Shown here: one piece after another, positions 1-6,528 of the stretch
How positions within the stretch are numbered: position 1 is the stretch's first letter
Layout: each line of letters begins with the position of its first letter
NCBI GenBank assembly: GCA_964490765.1
Contig: CAZBDV010000053.1
Location: 1 to 8,874, forward strand
Reading direction: 5' to 3'
DNA from: CAZBDV01 sp964490765
GTDB taxonomy: Bacteria; Cloacimonadota; Cloacimonadia; Cloacimonadales; JAJBBL01
DNA length: 8,874 nucleotides
Made by a program: the position numbers and the translations under genes
The notes under the pieces: generated by a model
What the model was told of the DNA's origin: nothing
The model's database searches: none
Seen by the model: the letters and a program-made list of their open reading frames with translations, nothing else

Positions 1-1371
1 GAACTGGAAGGATACAACGTCTATCGTGATAGTGATATGATCAACGCTGCATTGGTAACCGAACTGGAATATACAGACACAGATGTAGAAAATGGCATCA
101 CCTATTCTTACTATGTAACTGCTGTGTATGATGAGGGTGAATCAAATCCATCCAATACAGTGGAAGCCACACCAGAAGGATTGGAACTCAATCCACCACT
201 GAATCTTACCTATGAGGTTATAGATGAGGTAAATGTTCACCTTATGTGGGAAGAACCGGAAGGTGAAGTACTGGATGAATTCCGTTACGACGATGGTGTT
301 ATGGATGGCCAGCTCGGCTTCCAGGGGGGAACCAATAACGGCGTTATGGGTTCTGTCCATAGAAACGATGCCGAGGTTAATGAAGTTCACTGGTTCACCA
401 CGAACGAAGGTGGCCCTCATAATACGGTAAATCTCTTCATCTTTGGCCTGAACGCTCAGGGTATGCCAAACGGTAATGATGTTCTGTTCCAGCAAATGAG
501 CATCCCTAATGTAGATATGCAGTGGACTGAGTTCGTTCTACCGGATCCGGTAGTAGCACCGAACGGTTTCATGATTGCCATGAGCTATACCGGTTTCCTT
601 GGATTGGGAACCGATGACGGAATAGGACCACCCTGGGAATTCCAGGCCAATACTCACTACTTCTCAGCTGATTACACAGGAAATCAGTGGTCAACTGTCG
701 AGAGTGCCGGCTTTGAAGCAAACTTCATGCTTAGAGCTTATGGCCACGATTTTGGCGAATTGAGAAGTGCTCCGCTTGCAGCAATGCCTGTTACACAGAG
801 CGATATTCTGTTGACCAATACTTCGGGTCGCTCAACAGGTACTTCTCTACTTACTACCCCTGTGACAACAGAGAGGACTGCTGGAAGGGCTCTACTCGGT
901 TACAATGTCTATCGTGATGGAGTTATCATCAATCCAACTCTGGTTACTGAGACTGAGTATCTCGATGAGAATCTTGACACCGGTCAGTACATTTATTACG
1001 TAACGGCAGTCTATGATGAAGGTGAATCAGATCCTACTGACGAGGTCACCGTTGATATCGTCAACAATGTAGGTGAAGAACCTGTTACTCCATTCGTTAC
1101 CAAACTGCACAGTAACTATCCTAACCCCTTCAACCCTGAAACGACAATTGGTTTCAGCGTGGAGAATCAGTCTCTTGTTACCGTTGAAATCTACAACATC
1201 ATCGGTCAGAGAGTCAGAGTTCTCGTTAACGAAGTGATGGAAGCGGGAGAACATAGTGCCGTCTGGAATGGTAGAGACAGAAACAATCGTGAAGTATCAT
1301 CAGGCATTTACTTCTATCGTATGCAGAGTGGTGAATACACCGATACGAAGAAGATGATCCTTATGAAATAA
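1..1371 (+). CDS. Secreted fibronectin-III-like protein with C-terminal T9SS-type sorting domain (5' partial)
   Basis: The reading frame is open from base 1, and the codons before the ATG at 37 (ELEGYNVYRDSD) continue the domain, so that ATG is internal and the true start lies upstream. The first part (about 10-170) is the C-terminal half of a fibronectin-III-like domain. A second such domain begins near 184 and reads to the tryptophan strand LMWEEPEG (241-264). It is then interrupted by about 210 residues and resumes at GYNVYRDG (898 onward). The insert looks like a beta-sandwich or carbohydrate-binding-like region (about 268-756) followed by a Ser/Thr-rich linker (about 757-890). The end (1105-1371) is a typical sorting domain: SNYPNPFNPET, VEIYNIIGQRV, SSGIYFYRMQSG and a basic tail. 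This family is exported through the outer membrane and cleaved or anchored by type IX secretion. No catalytic motif is visible, so the substrate or partner is unknown. The gene is probably unlinked to the downstream operon because a terminator follows. Confidence 0.85.
   Translation, partial: ELEGYNVYRDSDMINAALVTELEYTDTDVENGITYSYYVTAVYDEGESNPSNTVEATPEGLELNPPLNLTYEVIDEVNVHLMWEEPEGEVLDEFRYDDGVMDGQLGFQGGTNNGVMGSVHRNDAEVNEVHWFTTNEGGPHNTVNLFIFGLNAQGMPNGNDVLFQQMSIPNVDMQWTEFVLPDPVVAPNGFMIAMSYTGFLGLGTDDGIGPPWEFQANTHYFSADYTGNQWSTVESAGFEANFMLRAYGHDFGELRSAPLAAMPVTQSDILLTNTSGRSTGTSLLTTPVTTERTAGRALLGYNVYRDGVIINPTLVTETEYLDENLDTGQYIYYVTAVYDEGESDPTDEVTVDIVNNVGEEPVTPFVTKLHSNYPNPFNPETTIGFSVENQSLVTVEIYNIIGQRVRVLVNEVMEAGEHSAVWNGRDRNNREVSSGIYFYRMQSGEYTDTKKMILMK
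10..150 (+). repeat. Fibronectin-III half-domain repeat, copy 1
   Basis: This stretch encodes GYNVYRD, then LVTE-EY, then YYVTAVYDEGES. It is repeated at 898-1035 with the same protein pattern but many silent differences, and copy 2 is one codon shorter between the EY and YYVTAV blocks. It is a repeated protein module within one gene, not a mobile element. Confidence 0.75.
898..1035 (+). repeat. Fibronectin-III half-domain repeat, copy 2
   Basis: This is the partner of the repeat at 10-150. Conserved blocks are GYNVYRD at the start and YYVTAVYDEGES at the end. Synonymous divergence between the copies argues for an old duplication kept by selection on the protein. Confidence 0.75.
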
Positions 1372-1387
1372 AGCAATATAATCAACT

Positions 1388-1428
1388 AAAAGAGCCCGGA
1401 TCCTTTAGAGGTTCCGGGCTTTTTTTTT
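1388..1428 (+). terminator. Rho-independent terminator after the surface-protein gene
   Basis: The stem AGCCCGGA (1393-1400) pairs perfectly with TCCGGGCT (1413-1420). A T-T mismatch follows, then a CC-GG pair (1402-1403 with 1410-1411) closing a six-base loop. Eight T residues follow at 1421-1428, and A residues just upstream can extend the stem. It begins 16 bases after the stop codon and separates the surface-protein gene from the rsmG operon. Confidence 0.93.
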
Positions 1429-1486
1429 CTGGATCAAGATCCCCTGAACCGGACAGGCCTGAATCCAGCATATAACTCCAGCATTA

Positions 1487-1540
1487 TATAATTCGGGAAC
1501 AGTTATATCCTTGACAGAGTATCGGCTCTATCGAAGTTAT
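1487..1540 (+). promoter_or_regulatory. rsmG: Candidate promoter region for the rsmG-par-atp gene train
   Basis: Two weak candidates lie between the terminator and rsmG. One is a perfect TATAAT (1487-1492) with no convincing -35 box at normal spacing. The other is a perfect TTGACA (1511-1516) followed after 18 bases by AGTTAT (1535-1540), a poor -10. A promoter is expected here because a terminator ends the previous gene, but the exact element cannot be fixed by eye. Confidence 0.35.
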
Positions 1541-1560
1541 TCAACAGAATGAGAAGTCCA

Positions 1561-2208
1561 ATGAATGAAAAGAATCGAGAAATCTTCAGAAGTTTTATGC
1601 AGAAACTCAATCTTGATGAGGAAGCTATCCTGGCAAAATTCGACCTTTATCACTCACTTCTCATAGAAGCCAACAAAAGAGTGAATCTGATCTCTCGACA
1701 GACATCTCCCGATGATATCTGGACTCGACATTTTTGCGATTCATTGTTACCAGTCTCTCTGGGATACGATTTCAGTGGCAAGATCACTCTTGATCTGGGA
1801 ACGGGTGGAGGATTACCGGGAATATGCCTGGCTATTTTGTACCGACAGGGGAAGTTCGTTTTACTCGATTCACGCGAGAAAAAAATACTTGAGTTGAAAA
1901 GTTTAATCAAAAAACTTGACTTGAAAAACTGTTATCCTATTCATAATAGGTTGGAAGAAATTAAGTGGGGTTTACCTGTTAAGGGACTGCCGAATATTGA
2001 CGGTATCGATATCATTGTCTGCCGTTCGGTCAAGATAACCGGAAAACTCCTCAAGAGGATGAGAAGAATCATAAAAAAAGGCGGATATATTCTGCTATAT
2101 AAAGGGAAAGAGGTGGATGAATCCTGGTTACTGAAAGAGGCTCGAGCTATACATTACTCGAAGGAGATTTGGGGTAACCGGACAATTCTACAGATTGACA
2201 GAGTATGA
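1561..2208 (+). CDS. rsmG: 16S rRNA (guanine-N7) methyltransferase RsmG
   Basis: RsmG (GidB) uses S-adenosylmethionine to methylate N7 of the conserved guanine in the 530 loop of 16S rRNA (G527 in E. coli). The 215-residue product has the family hallmarks: an N-terminal helical part with the NLI motif (42-44), RH...DS (56-61), and the SAM-binding loop LDLGTGGGLPG (77-87). It also has the acidic residue after the second strand (D103) and the conserved CRS motif (154-156). Length is normal. An in-frame ATG at 1549 would add four residues but has no ribosome-binding sequence; GAGAAG at 1551-1556 sits just ahead of 1561, so 1561 is preferred with modest certainty. The stop overlaps the parA start as ATGA, so the two are translationally coupled. 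In many bacteria rsmG lies next to mnmG and parAB near the replication origin; no mnmG is present here. Confidence 0.95.
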   Translation: MNEKNREIFRSFMQKLNLDEEAILAKFDLYHSLLIEANKRVNLISRQTSPDDIWTRHFCDSLLPVSLGYDFSGKITLDLGTGGGLPGICLAILYRQGKFVLLDSREKKILELKSLIKKLDLKNCYPIHNRLEEIKWGLPVKGLPNIDGIDIIVCRSVKITGKLLKRMRRIIKKGGYILLYKGKEVDESWLLKEARAIHYSKEIWGNRTILQIDRV

Positions 2209-2963
2209 AAAAGATCATTGCAATAGTTAACCAGAAAGGTGGAGTCGGTAAGACTACAACGGCTGTAAATCTCGCTGCTGCTCTTGGGCTTTATGAAAGG
2301 AGAACACTTTTGGTGGACATTGATCCACAGGGTAATACGAGTAGCGGACTGGGAATAGATAAGGACAATCTAAAAGCACATGTCTATGATATTTTGATAG
2401 ATAAAGCAGAGACTTCTTCTGCGATCCATAAAACGTCGATCGAATATCTTGATATCATCCCCAGTAATATCGATCTTACCGGTGCCGAGATCGAACTGGT
2501 CAAGGAATTTGCCCGGGAAAATAAGCTGAAAGAAGCTCTGGCCTCTATTCAGGACGATTATGAGTATATATTGATTGATTGCCCCCCTTCACTCGGCCTG
2601 CTAACTATCAATGCCCTTACTGCCAGTACCGATGTCATTATCCCGATCCAGTGTGAATACTATGCCCTTGAAGGGGTTAGTCAATTATTGAATACAATCA
2701 GATTGATCAGAAGAAATCTCAACCCTGATCTAAACATTCTCGGTGTTGTAATGACGATGTATGACAAACGCCTAAATCTCTCTTACCAGGTAGCAAAGGA
2801 GGTAAAGAGGTATTTTCAGGAGAAGATATTCGAAACAATAATCTATAGAAACGTCAAATTAGGAGAAGCTCCGAGCTTTGGTAAACCGATATTTCATTAC
2901 GATATCAGTTCCATCGGAGCAAAAAACTATTTACAATTAGCAACGGAACTGTTAGCAAGATGA
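2205..2963 (+). CDS. parA: Chromosome-partitioning ATPase ParA (Soj)
   Basis: ParA binds DNA non-specifically as an ATP dimer and forms the gradient along which ParB-parS complexes move. The 252-residue protein starts directly with the P-loop domain. The deviant Walker A motif KGGVGKTTT is at 11-19, with both the signature lysine K11 and the catalytic-loop K16. Walker A' is DIDPQGN (38-44) and Walker B is LIDCPPSLG (123-131). There is no N-terminal helix-turn-helix, so it is the chromosomal type rather than a plasmid type-Ia ParA. It overlaps rsmG by four bases at its start and parB by four bases (ATGA) at its end, which fits stoichiometric co-expression. Nothing is missing from the active site. 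Confidence 0.96.
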   Translation: MKKIIAIVNQKGGVGKTTTAVNLAAALGLYERRTLLVDIDPQGNTSSGLGIDKDNLKAHVYDILIDKAETSSAIHKTSIEYLDIIPSNIDLTGAEIELVKEFARENKLKEALASIQDDYEYILIDCPPSLGLLTINALTASTDVIIPIQCEYYALEGVSQLLNTIRLIRRNLNPDLNILGVVMTMYDKRLNLSYQVAKEVKRYFQEKIFETIIYRNVKLGEAPSFGKPIFHYDISSIGAKNYLQLATELLAR

Positions 2964-3817
2964 GTACAAAAAGATTAGGCCGTGGTTTAGACGCATTGAT
3001 ACCTTCCGGTTCGGAATCGACAGACAGAACAACCGGTATTACTACAGTAAGGATCGACAAGATCCATCCCAATCCTTATCAGCCTAGATTAACATTAGAT
3101 CCTGAAAAGCTGCAGGAACTGGCGCATTCGATCGCTGAGAGCGGTATGATCCAGCCGATAATTGTCACCAAAAAAGAGAACTCCGAATACGAACTGATTG
3201 CCGGTGAAAGAAGATTAGAAGCAGCCAAGCTGGCCAATTTTATCGAAGTGCCGGTTATTATTCGTTGTGTCTCTCCACGAGAACAACTCCAGTTTGCTCT
3301 GATAGAGAATGTTCAACGAGAGAATCTCAATCCAATGGAAGAAGCCCTGGCCTATCAGCAGCTCCAGGATCAGTTCAATCTGACTCATAACGACATTGCC
3401 AAATATGTCGGGAAAGAGCGGAGTACTGTTACAAATTCTATCCGCCTTCTGAAGCTGCAACCTGCTATCCAGAAGATGATCTCTGAGGAGAGACTGTCTC
3501 AGGGGCATGCCAGAGTACTCTTGCAACTGCCACCCGACAAACAGGTCGAATTTGCAGGGGAAATTCTGAGAAGACAGCTCTCTGTCAGACAGACCGAGCA
3601 GCGGGCTCGCATTTATCAGACTGAAGATAAGAAAGAGAAAAGAAGTATCGAGCCGGAGAAAAAGGAATATCTGGCAGAGATGAGTGAGGCACTGACGAGA
3701 TATTATGCTTCACACGTACATATCACTGCTAAATCACGAGGTGGAATGGTAACATTTACCTATAAAAACGATGACGAATTACAGAGACTCCTCTCCCGGC
3801 TGCTTAAGCAGAGTTAA
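2960..3817 (+). CDS. parB: Chromosome-partitioning protein ParB (Spo0J), CTPase and parS binder
   Basis: ParB binds parS, loads as a CTP-dependent sliding clamp and stimulates ParA. The 285-residue product has all the parts in order. The N-terminal ParA-activating segment RLGRGLDALI is at 5-14. The ParB/Srx CTP-binding domain spans about 28-125 with PNPYQPR (37-43), the GERR box (82-85) and ENVQRENL (116-123). A helix-turn-helix parS-binding domain (about 140-215) includes DIAKYVGKERSTVTN, then a charged linker (220-240) and a C-terminal dimerisation domain (240-285). The conserved CTP-contact motifs are intact. Its start overlaps the parA stop. No convincing parS site was found in this window. 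Confidence 0.96.
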   Translation: MSTKRLGRGLDALIPSGSESTDRTTGITTVRIDKIHPNPYQPRLTLDPEKLQELAHSIAESGMIQPIIVTKKENSEYELIAGERRLEAAKLANFIEVPVIIRCVSPREQLQFALIENVQRENLNPMEEALAYQQLQDQFNLTHNDIAKYVGKERSTVTNSIRLLKLQPAIQKMISEERLSQGHARVLLQLPPDKQVEFAGEILRRQLSVRQTEQRARIYQTEDKKEKRSIEPEKKEYLAEMSEALTRYYASHVHITAKSRGGMVTFTYKNDDELQRLLSRLLKQS

Positions 3818-3829
3818 CTCTTAACAGGT

Positions 3830-4525
3830 ATGTTCAAGACTGCACTGATAATCATCTCTTTTTTGCTGTTAATAGCTGCTATACTGCTTCTGATGATTAA
3901 CAACAACCGTTCTGTCATCATCGAACAACAACGGGAGGAGATTGAAGCACTGACCAATTACGTTCAATCTTTACGTAACAGGCTTGATAACTATGAGCAA
4001 GCCAAAAGCGAAACAACAGAGAGTTCCAGAGATACGCGGATCAGAGATCTGCTCGATGATTATCTCCGGACAAATAATAATCAGAATCATCTGATCGATA
4101 CGACAATAACGACCGATGAACTGAGAGAAGAGTTAGAGGAATTTCGCTGGAAACAGCAGTTCATACCCGACCAGATGCCAATTATCGATAAATCAGTCAT
4201 CAGCCAGTCTTACTCTGAAAATCATAAAGGGGTTGATATGGCTGCTTCTCTCGGAACCGAAGTTTTTGCAGCTGGTAGCGGAGTCATCCGGGCTGTATAT
4301 GAAGACAGATATTTTGGAAATGTAGTTGTTATAGATCATCTTAACAGCTACCAGACATTTTATGCTCATTTGGCCAGGATATTTTATAAACCGGGCTATT
4401 TCGTGCAGAAGGGAGAAGCTATAGGGCTGGTAGGCAATACCGGCTACAGTACCCATCCACATCTTCACTTTGAAGTAATGTATCAGGACGAGAATATTAA
4501 CCCGATAGAGATAATCAACAAATAA
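3830..4525 (+). CDS. Membrane-anchored M23 (LytM-type) peptidoglycan endopeptidase
   Basis: This 231-residue protein has one N-terminal membrane helix (about 4-22) with no signal-peptidase site evident. A coiled-coil-like charged stretch (about 28-60) and a linker lead to an M23 domain (about 125-225). The zinc ligands H132 and D136 (HKGVD) and H213 (HLH) are present, as are the general catalytic histidines H180 (YAH) and H211. It should therefore be an active zinc endopeptidase cleaving peptide crosslinks of peptidoglycan on the outer face of the inner membrane, rather than a degenerate activator such as EnvC. It starts 12 bases after parB and ends 22 bases before the bactofilin start. M23 enzymes encoded beside bactofilins act with them in cell-shape control in several bacteria; the same pairing here suggests localised wall remodelling. 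The ribosome-binding sequence is weak. Confidence 0.92.
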   Translation: MFKTALIIISFLLLIAAILLLMINNNRSVIIEQQREEIEALTNYVQSLRNRLDNYEQAKSETTESSRDTRIRDLLDDYLRTNNNQNHLIDTTITTDELREELEEFRWKQQFIPDQMPIIDKSVISQSYSENHKGVDMAASLGTEVFAAGSGVIRAVYEDRYFGNVVVIDHLNSYQTFYAHLARIFYKPGYFVQKGEAIGLVGNTGYSTHPHLHFEVMYQDENINPIEIINK

Positions 4526-4535
4526 CAATATGACA

Positions 4536-4542
4536 GAGGAGA
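4536..4542 (+). promoter_or_regulatory. Ribosome-binding site deciding the bactofilin start
   Basis: GAGGAGA lies six to seven bases ahead of the ATG at 4548. It lies inside the reading frame that would begin at the ATG at 4530, which has no such sequence upstream. This supports 4548 as the real start. Confidence 0.7.
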
Positions 4543-4547
4543 GACAT

Positions 4548-4964
4548 ATGCTCAAGAATCGTAAAATTGAGCTTTCAACAATAATAGGAAAAGGTAGTAC
4601 AATCAAGGGTAATCTTCAGATCAAGGGTGGTATTAGAATTGATGGAGTCATTGAAGGAACCCTGCAAACTGACGGATTCGTCGTCATCGGAACTTCAGGC
4701 AAAGCTAAGGCCGATATACGTGCAAAAGAATGTCTTATCTCGGGTGTCTTAGAAGGTAACATCAACGTATCGGAGACTCTGGAACTCGATAAAACCGCCT
4801 GGGTAACAGGGGATATAGTAGCCAGAGTACTGACAGTGAATGCCGGGGCAATAATTGTTGGTAATTGCCAGATGGGTGATAAGAACCCGCAGACGAAGGC
4901 TAACGTAATAAAGGATGTCTCAGCCAAATCGGATGAAGAAGTTACTCCAAAAGCTTCGAATTAA
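4548..4964 (+). CDS. Bactofilin-family cytoskeletal scaffold protein
   Basis: Bactofilins polymerise without nucleotide into membrane-associated filaments that position cell-wall enzymes, stalks or chromosome-segregation proteins. The product (138 residues from 4548) is a typical short bactofilin. A brief N-terminal tail MLKNRK is followed by a right-handed beta-helix core (about 10-105) made of short hydrophobic/glycine turns such as IIGKGSTIKGNL, IRIDGVIEGTL, CLISGVLEGNI and VTGDIVA. The C-terminal tail (106-138) is polar and probably disordered. The M-hydrophobic-x-x-basic N-terminus resembles the membrane-targeting tails described for some bactofilins, but that is inference. An upstream ATG at 4530 would add six residues. 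It follows an M23 peptidase gene and overlaps atpZ at its 3' end. Proximity to parAB recalls myxobacterial bactofilins that organise ParA/ParB. Confidence 0.93.
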   Translation: MLKNRKIELSTIIGKGSTIKGNLQIKGGIRIDGVIEGTLQTDGFVVIGTSGKAKADIRAKECLISGVLEGNINVSETLELDKTAWVTGDIVARVLTVNAGAIIVGNCQMGDKNPQTKANVIKDVSAKSDEEVTPKASN

Positions 4965-5178
4965 GGATCGTGAAACTTTAGAAGGGCTCACGCTGATAAG
5001 TCAGTTAGGCTTGAATATAGTTGTCTCATTACTGATCTTTTTTCTGATCTTCCTGTGGCTGGACCGTAAGCTTCAGACCAATAATATACTCCTCTTCGCA
5101 GGCATTATACTCGGTATTGCCTGCGGGATCTACCTTAACTATAAACATTTGAAGCGTTTCTATGACAAAAAACCCTGA
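4915..5178 (+). CDS. atpZ: AtpZ-type small membrane protein of the ATP synthase cluster
   Basis: This 87-residue protein has a basic N-terminus and two membrane helices (about 33-49 and 58-75) joined by the short LDRKL loop. Its glycine pattern (SQLGLN before helix 1, GIILGIACGIYLNY in helix 2) is typical of the AtpZ/AtpQ family found ahead of atpI and atpB. Proposed roles are help in building the Fo sector and divalent-cation movement; neither can be judged from sequence. It overlaps the bactofilin gene by 50 bases if it starts at 4915. The in-frame ATG at 4933 gives an 81-residue product beginning MKKLLQ and is equally likely, since AAAGGA sits directly against the first ATG and too far from the second. 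It overlaps atpI by 17 bases. Confidence 0.82.
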   Translation: MSQPNRMKKLLQKLRIKDRETLEGLTLISQLGLNIVVSLLIFFLIFLWLDRKLQTNNILLFAGIILGIACGIYLNYKHLKRFYDKKP

Positions 5179-5581
5179 TCTGACAGATAATTACGTTAAA
5201 CAGATACTGACTATTGTTTTCTTGACAATTATCGCTGCTGTTTTGTTTTTGCCAACGAGATTCGATCAGGCAACAGGCTGGATTACAGGTTCAGTGGGAA
5301 GCGGGCTGAATTTTTACTGGCTATACAGGAAGATGAAAGCAAGCTACTTTGTCAGTGACAAGGAAGCTGTCCTTCATTCCTATAAAGGCTTCTATCTGCG
5401 CTACCTTTTCCTGATTATTTATTCCATACTGGTGGTGATCTTGCTAAAACCGGATATTATTATGTTCGGCGCTGGATTGATAAGTGTCCAGATAGTAATC
5501 TATCTCCACTATTTTTACAGTCTCGTGAGAGATAAAGCGAATAGAGGGAACGGGACAGAATCTGATGAAAATAAAAGTTGA
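5162..5581 (+). CDS. atpI: AtpI, ATP synthase c-ring assembly membrane protein
   Basis: This 139-residue, four-helix membrane protein has helices at about 13-31, 38-55, 78-96 and 99-120. The second helix carries the family pattern GWITGSVGSGLNFYWLYR, and the third begins after the conserved arginine in YLRY. AtpI (UncI) assists oligomerisation of the c-ring, and in Acetobacterium woodii it is needed for assembly of a Na+-binding hybrid ring. That fits well beside two different c-subunit genes. The start overlaps the end of atpZ by 17 bases, and atpB follows 18 bases later. The C-terminus is short, polar and acidic. Confidence 0.85.
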   Translation: MTKNPDLTDNYVKQILTIVFLTIIAAVLFLPTRFDQATGWITGSVGSGLNFYWLYRKMKASYFVSDKEAVLHSYKGFYLRYLFLIIYSILVVILLKPDIIMFGAGLISVQIVIYLHYFYSLVRDKANRGNGTESDENKS

Positions 5582-5599
5582 AGATAAAGGAACTCTGAA

Positions 5600-6496
5600 A
5601 TGACGAAGAAAAAGATGTTGAGATTGTTTTTCATTTTCTTTATTATTCAGGCGATATTATCAATTGGAATTGACTATAGACTCAATATAGGCATCCATCC
5701 CGAGAGCGGTAGATTCTCGATATGGAATACAGCACACCCGATGACTATTCAGGACAGAATTATTGAAGAGTTCCAGCCTGATCAATATGTCAAAGAGCAA
5801 GGGATCACACCGAAGATCTATGGAAGTGAAAAGCTATATCAATTTTTCGAAAACATATTTGGAAACCAGGCTATCAATACCTTCTCTCTCCTCCGAATGT
5901 TGTTGATCCTGAATATCACCCTGCTTGTTCTTGCCCTACTCCTGAATAAAAAACTTACTCTCATCCCGAAAAAGGGGCAGGTACTATTCGAGATGATTCA
6001 CTCCTTTTTCTATGAATTGACATCTGAAACTCTTGGTAAAAAGTTTGCCAACTTCACACCATACGTATTAACAATATTCATCTTTATCTGGTCGTGTAAT
6101 ATCATTGGGGTTATCCCCATTCCCGGTTTCATGGAGCCGACCAGAAATCTCAATGTCCCACTCGGGATGGGTTTGATGGCAGTTTCGATCGTCCATTATA
6201 TGGCAATAAAGAACAAAGGGATAGGCCCCTATCTTAAAGGGTTTACCGAACCATTCTTCCCTATGGCACCTATCAATATAGTCGGTGAATTTTCCAAAGC
6301 CATATCGATATCCTTTCGTCTCTTCGGAAATATTCTGGGTGGGGCTATAATCCTGATCGTGATCTCATCACTGGTCAGATTCATTCTGCTCCCTGTGGGT
6401 TTGAGCCTTTTCTTCGGCATCTTTATCGGAACCATTCAGGCATTCGTTTTTACTATGCTGGCAATAAGTTATATAGCAGTCGAACTGTATGAATAA
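5600..6496 (+). CDS. atpB: F-type ATP synthase subunit a
   Basis: Subunit a forms the two half-channels that bring ions to and from the c-ring. The 298-residue product has the essential stator arginine R240 in the motif SISFRLFGN (236-244), preceded by E230. The last helix carries GTIQAFVFTMLAISYIA (277-293) with the conserved Q280. A first hydrophobic segment (about 6-24) following MTKKK may be a signal peptide or extra helix. About 70 polar residues (25-95) come before the first canonical helix (about 97-117), longer than in the E. coli protein and probably on the outer face. Other helices are at about 152-173, 186-203, 232-258 and 262-293. AAAGGA eight bases before the ATG supports the start. 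The two c genes follow 32 bases downstream. Confidence 0.95.
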   Translation: MTKKKMLRLFFIFFIIQAILSIGIDYRLNIGIHPESGRFSIWNTAHPMTIQDRIIEEFQPDQYVKEQGITPKIYGSEKLYQFFENIFGNQAINTFSLLRMLLILNITLLVLALLLNKKLTLIPKKGQVLFEMIHSFFYELTSETLGKKFANFTPYVLTIFIFIWSCNIIGVIPIPGFMEPTRNLNVPLGMGLMAVSIVHYMAIKNKGIGPYLKGFTEPFFPMAPINIVGEFSKAISISFRLFGNILGGAIILIVISSLVRFILLPVGLSLFFGIFIGTIQAFVFTMLAISYIAVELYE

Positions 6497-6528
6497 CAGA
6501 TATAGATTGAGTTTGAGGGAAATCAAAT

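Noticed and set aside
37..39. ATG at 37 as the start of the surface protein
   Set aside because: The frame is open upstream to base 1 and those codons encode the conserved GYNVYRD motif, so the gene begins outside the window.
142..495. Long reverse-strand open frame opposite the surface-protein gene, and similar ones opposite parB, bactofilin, atpF and atpH
   Set aside because: They lie wholly inside well-supported + strand genes, show no recognisable domains or ribosome-binding sites, and have compositions expected from antisense translation of the real proteins.
1429..1560. Possible replication origin next to rsmG, as in genomes where rsmG-parAB is origin-proximal
   Set aside because: No good DnaA box (TTATCCACA or its complement) and no AT-rich unwinding element or cluster was seen; TTATTCAAC near 1538 is too weak.
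1866..1881. parS-like sequence in rsmG (CGATTCACGCGAGAAA), near parAB
   Set aside because: It matches the usual parS palindrome at about 11 of 16 positions, which is expected by chance about twice in a window this size. It also lacks the symmetric half-site and is explained by coding sequence.
4969..4976. CGTGAAAC, a perfect parS half-site in atpZ
   Set aside because: The other half (upstream AAGGAT) bears no resemblance to the palindrome, and a lone eight-base half-site is not meaningful.
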